Below are positions 60,823-64,000 of a stretch of 64,000 nt of DNA, piece by piece. The stretch is from Bacteroidota bacterium. Its GTDB lineage: Bacteria > Bacteroidota > Bacteroidia > Chitinophagales > Chitinophagaceae. The notes below the pieces were generated by a model. The model saw only the letters and a list, made by a program, of their open reading frames with translations. It had not been told where the DNA came from and did no database searches. Positions within the stretch are counted from its first letter, which is position 1; the number at the start of each line of letters is the position of its first letter. Where the stretch lies: NCBI GenBank assembly GCA_016868775.1, contig VGFT01000001.1, positions 124,001 through 188,000 of the forward strand, written 5' to 3'. The position numbers and the translations under genes were made by a program.

Positions 60823-62628
60823 GTGTCGAACACCATTCACGTATTGCCTGACCACATCGCGAACCAGATCGCTGCCGGAGAAGTGATCCAGCGGCCAGCC
60901 AGTGCCGTGAAGGAACTTTTGGAAAATGCCGTAGATGCAGCGGCGACCGAGATCCACCTAATCGTAAACGATGCCGGTAAGGCACTGGTACAAGTCATCG
61001 ACAATGGAAAAGGCATGGGGGCGGCCGATGCACGCCTTTGTTTTGAACGTCATGCCACTTCCAAGATCAACCAAATCGAAGATCTTTTTCGAATACGAAC
61101 CATGGGGTTTCGAGGCGAAGCCCTGGCCTCTATCGCTGCCGTCGCGCAGGTAGAGATCAAAACACGCACCAAAGATTCCGACGTAGGCAGCCAACTCGAA
61201 GTGGCCAACAGGCGGGTTGAATCGGAATCGCCCGTGGCCGTGCCCATCGGTACCAGCATTGCCATGAAGAATCTTTTCTTCAATGTTCCGGCCCGACGTA
61301 ATTTTTTAAAAAGCAACGCCGCCGAAATGCGACACATCCTGGAGGAATTTACCCGGGTAGCCTTGGCTTTCCCGGAAATTCGCTTCCTATTGACGGCGAA
61401 TCACCAGCAACTCTATCACCTGGAGCCCGGATCGCTGAAACAACGGGTTGTACAGCTACTCGGAAACCCTTACCAATCCAAATTGGTAGCTGTTCAGGAG
61501 CAAACCGATTATCTCACCATCCGGGGATTTGTGGGCAAACCGGAGACGGCAAAAAAAACACGAGGCGACCAATACTTTTTTGTAAACAATCGCTTCATCA
61601 AAAGCGCCTACCTGCACCATGCCGTCATGAGCGCCTATCAGGAATTGATCGCAGGCGATCAATTTCCTTCGTATGTTCTTTTCATTGACCTGGATCCGAG
61701 ACAAGTCGACGTGAACGTGCATCCGACCAAACAGGAAATCAAATTCGAAGATGAGAAGATTGTATATGCCTTTGTGCAGGCGGCTATTCGACATGCCTTG
61801 GCGCAATTCAGTATCACCCCCACTCTAGATTTTGATCTGGATGCCGGAATTCAATCCCTATCGGCCATTCAGCAGCCTTTTACGGAGGACAAAAAACAAG
61901 CAACCGCCGGAAGCCGCTTGTTCAGCGGATTTACCCAAAAAAATCAGGCGCATCTTATCGACCGGTCCGCGGCCGATAAACCCTGGGCCGGACTCCCCAT
62001 CCGGGAAGTCACCCCACCAGAAGAACAACAAACCTCCCTGATCGGTGCCTCGCTTGATTTGGAGAATACGCCGCTGACCCAACTGTTGCAGACCTATATC
62101 ATCTTTCCGATCAAGGACGGGTATCGGCTCATTCATCAGCAGCGCGCACACGAACGGATCCGCTATGAGAAATTGATGCAGGCCGATGCCCAAAAACCTA
62201 TGGCATCCCAGAGAAGTATGTTTCCGGCTACCCTTGAACTAAATGCCGCGGATGCCAGCATCCTGGAGGAATTACTCCCTCCACTCCGGGAGTTGGGCTA
62301 TCAGATTGAGCCATTTGGCAAAAATACCTATGTTGTACATGGCACCCCAGCCGATTTGGAAAGCGGAGAAGAACAACACACGATCGATTGGCTGCTGGAG
62401 CAATACAAACAACTGGCGCAAGAGCTGAAACTTCCCCAAAAAGAATCCCTGATCCGAGCCCTGGCCCGTCAACAAGCCATTCGAAGCGGTGAATACTTGA
62501 CCGAACGGGAAATTCGCGAACTTGTACAGGAGTTATTGCACTGCCAACAAGGGAATGTCAGTCCAGACGGACACCCCACGTATCTCGAATTTCGTAAGGA
62601 ACAGCTAAATAAATTATTTGGCTATTAA
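60823..62628 (+). CDS. mutL: DNA mismatch repair protein MutL
   Basis: Coordinates mismatch repair after MutS. It has 601 residues and starts with GTG 60823 (MSNTIHVLPDHIANQIAAGEV is the normal family start). The GHL ATPase shows E31 and N35 in ELLENAVDA, D60 in VIDNGKGM, GFRGEA at 95-100 and GTSIAMKNLFFNVPARR. The C-terminal dimerisation domain (about 405-600) has IHQQRAHERIRYE where endonuclease-type MutL shows DQHAxxExxxxE, and CQQGNVSPDGHPT where they show CPHGRPT. The metal-dependent nick activity is thus doubtful. The stop overlaps dacB by 4 bases, convergent. Confidence 0.95.
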   Translation: MSNTIHVLPDHIANQIAAGEVIQRPASAVKELLENAVDAAATEIHLIVNDAGKALVQVIDNGKGMGAADARLCFERHATSKINQIEDLFRIRTMGFRGEALASIAAVAQVEIKTRTKDSDVGSQLEVANRRVESESPVAVPIGTSIAMKNLFFNVPARRNFLKSNAAEMRHILEEFTRVALAFPEIRFLLTANHQQLYHLEPGSLKQRVVQLLGNPYQSKLVAVQEQTDYLTIRGFVGKPETAKKTRGDQYFFVNNRFIKSAYLHHAVMSAYQELIAGDQFPSYVLFIDLDPRQVDVNVHPTKQEIKFEDEKIVYAFVQAAIRHALAQFSITPTLDFDLDAGIQSLSAIQQPFTEDKKQATAGSRLFSGFTQKNQAHLIDRSAADKPWAGLPIREVTPPEEQQTSLIGASLDLENTPLTQLLQTYIIFPIKDGYRLIHQQRAHERIRYEKLMQADAQKPMASQRSMFPATLELNAADASILEELLPPLRELGYQIEPFGKNTYVVHGTPADLESGEEQHTIDWLLEQYKQLAQELKLPQKESLIRALARQQAIRSGEYLTEREIRELVQELLHCQQGNVSPDGHPTYLEFRKEQLNKLFGY

Positions 62629-63962
62629 TATTGCGTGCGAACGCTGAGCAGAAAATTCTGTATCCCATCCCGTACTACTTTAGCGGAGGTCCGATGGTTA
62701 TTGACCAGGACGGAAAAAATTAGCCACTTACCAGAGGCAGCCTGTAAAAATCCACTTAAAGTCACGACCCCCGAAAGCGTTCCTGTTTTGGCATAAATCT
62801 TACCGGGAATTTGAGTATAGTAGGATTTTAAAGTGCCTATGCCTCCCGTTGGAAAGACACCCGCGATGCGTCTCATTCCAAATTCTTTTTTCATCCGTTG
62901 TAGAATAAAAATAAAATCGTCGGGCGTAAATAAATTATATCTGCTGAGTCCAGACCCATCGGTCCACCGCGGCGGATGCGGCATATCCGCAAAATCCGTT
63001 TTCAGGGTCAGATCAATGAGCGCCTCATCATGTAGCTTACCCAACCGTTTCTGGCTGACCATCAACAAACTCTGATCGGCTAAATGATTATCACTTTCAT
63101 ACATCATCATCCGCAACATTGTGTCGGTCAACTGGGAATAAACGGGCCGATAGCCTTCAAATTGCCTCGCAGCACCCATAAAAAAATTATCCCCCGTCCG
63201 GTTTAGCGTATCGCGTAAAAAAAGAAAATTTGTCAACCCATTGTCTGTCTTAAAAGGAATTTGCTGCCCCGTAAAAGCAAATGCGCTGTTTTTCAGAAAA
63301 AAAAGATTTTTCTCAAATTGACGATCGATGTCAAACCGATCTCCTTTCCCGAGCGATTGTATCAGGGGTTCCGAGAAAAAGGGGGGGCGCGCGACAAGCT
63401 TAGGCTTGACGACAAACGGCAACCCGTTTCCATTGCTGCGGGAGAAATGAACCAAGTTCCCGAAAATAGGCATTGAAGCCCGCTCCGTGGAATAGTTGTC
63501 CTGATATCCGTCCCACGTCCACCCGCTCCCGTAGGGAGTGAATTCGTCCGCCGCATTGTATTGGAGCTCAATCTTTTTATTTGTTTGCTGCAGGTACCGA
63601 AAAAAACGCTGCTCCGGAAAAAGCGGGTTTAAAAAAGTCGGATCCCCCGCGGGGGTGATGAAGAGCGTATCGCCCACCTCCCGCATTCGAAAACTCAACA
63701 AACTATCTCCCAAATATTTCATTGCCAAATAGCAGGTGGAGATTTTTGTATTGCTGGCCGGGGTAAAGAAGTGATCGGATTGATATTGGAATAAATATTT
63801 TGCCGAATCGGGATCATAGAGACTAATGCCAATATGTGCCTGCTGAATTTGGGGGGCCTCAAGCAAATACTTGTTGGCCTCGCGCTGAATAAATTGTGCT
63901 GAAGACGTAAAGGGGGCAAGAACAAAAAGTAAAAAAATGATCCGGTGTATAGGCTTCCTCAT
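62625..63962 (-). CDS. dacB: D-alanyl-D-alanine carboxypeptidase/endopeptidase (PBP4, peptidase S13)
   Basis: Penicillin-binding protein 4 family; trims D-Ala or cuts cross-links in peptidoglycan in the periplasm. It has 445 residues with a signal peptide (about 1-22, ending SSAQ). The three active-site motifs are present: S70-N-T-K73 in PASNTK, S290-D-N292 in YESDNHLADQ, and K392-T-G in AKTGTLSG. A regulatory insertion lies between the first and second motifs. It is convergent with mutL, with a 4-base overlap. Together with the GH3 fusion and the M23 peptidase it gives three cell-wall enzymes in the window. The remaining 38 bases to the window end hold no feature. Confidence 0.94.
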   Translation of the reverse strand: MRKPIHRIIFLLFVLAPFTSSAQFIQREANKYLLEAPQIQQAHIGISLYDPDSAKYLFQYQSDHFFTPASNTKISTCYLAMKYLGDSLLSFRMREVGDTLFITPAGDPTFLNPLFPEQRFFRYLQQTNKKIELQYNAADEFTPYGSGWTWDGYQDNYSTERASMPIFGNLVHFSRSNGNGLPFVVKPKLVARPPFFSEPLIQSLGKGDRFDIDRQFEKNLFFLKNSAFAFTGQQIPFKTDNGLTNFLFLRDTLNRTGDNFFMGAARQFEGYRPVYSQLTDTMLRMMMYESDNHLADQSLLMVSQKRLGKLHDEALIDLTLKTDFADMPHPPRWTDGSGLSRYNLFTPDDFIFILQRMKKEFGMRRIAGVFPTGGIGTLKSYYTQIPGKIYAKTGTLSGVVTLSGFLQAASGKWLIFSVLVNNHRTSAKVVRDGIQNFLLSVRTQY

Positions 63963-64000
63963 GTTCGAACGTATTAAAATTTGGAGTTCACGAATAAGGC

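Noticed and set aside
1-64000. tRNA or rRNA genes
   Set aside because: No T-loop consensus with an acceptor stem and no rRNA-like sequence was noticed in any intergenic interval; most intervals are under 150 bases.

Overview
The window looks like one contig of a Bacteroidota chromosome, most likely of the Chitinophagaceae type. The evidence is a SusC/SusD pair, the gliding genes gldE and gldD, a PorZ-like type IX secretion protein next to recO, lipoproteins with Bacteroidota-style signal peptides, and many promoters with the Bacteroidota -7 element TAnnTTTG. Coding density is very high. Several convergent neighbours share the last 4 to 9 bases of their stop regions, and many co-directional neighbours overlap as ATGA or TGATG. 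I found no rRNA, tRNA, CRISPR array, prophage or insertion sequence.

Layout. 1-8.2 kb: purD (cut by the window edge), a POT peptide transporter, an AlkB-like alkane monooxygenase, a damaged M43 metalloprotease, serS, a small unknown gene, a cyclophilin, gcvH and a VanZ-like protein. 8.3-16.1 kb: prfA, an amidohydrolase, recO-porZ and an MMPL exporter. 16.2-22.3 kb: a SusC/SusD uptake pair followed by a TlpA-like lipoprotein. 22.3-27.2 kb: alaS, an M23 peptidase, a MerR regulator and a thioredoxin-like protein. 27.2-33.1 kb: a leftward six-gene run rsfS-ftsH-lutC-lpxH-unknown-mscS. 33.2-41.5 kb: birA, bcp, carB, an interrupted comEC, purH and an EamA transporter. 41.5-47.9 kb: a leftward run mutY-gldE-gldD-DUF3109-lutB-polysaccharide deacetylase-like gene. 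48.1-51.9 kb: an HU-like protein, a TPR protein, a 31-codon AURKAIP1/COX24 gene, RNase G and a YugP-like protease. 52-57.7 kb: a non-coding stretch, radA, an interrupted comF, a glutathione peroxidase, holB and ricT. 57.8-64 kb: a GH3/beta-lactamase fusion, mutL and dacB.

Most genes are housekeeping: translation (serS, alaS, prfA, rsfS, rng), nucleotide synthesis (purD, purH, carB), DNA repair (recO, mutY, mutL, radA), envelope (lpxH, dacB, GH3 fusion, M23) and gliding or type IX secretion (gldE, gldD, porZ). The unusual signals are these. (1) Both competence genes, comEC and comF, are interrupted by an in-frame TAA, with homologous sequence continuing after it. (2) The M43 protease has a shifted signal-peptide frame and an Arg in place of the Gly of its zinc motif. 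(3) A tandem 9-bp repeat family (TTTGGANAG) occurs at three loci, once inside the reading frame of holB. (4) Two related palindromic elements sit near 55.0 and 57.8 kb. (5) A four-arm inverted repeat near 4.9 kb can fold in two mutually exclusive ways. (6) A 439-bp non-coding interval before radA carries promoter-like, operator-like and terminator structures. I found no convincing new multi-gene defence or mobile system.
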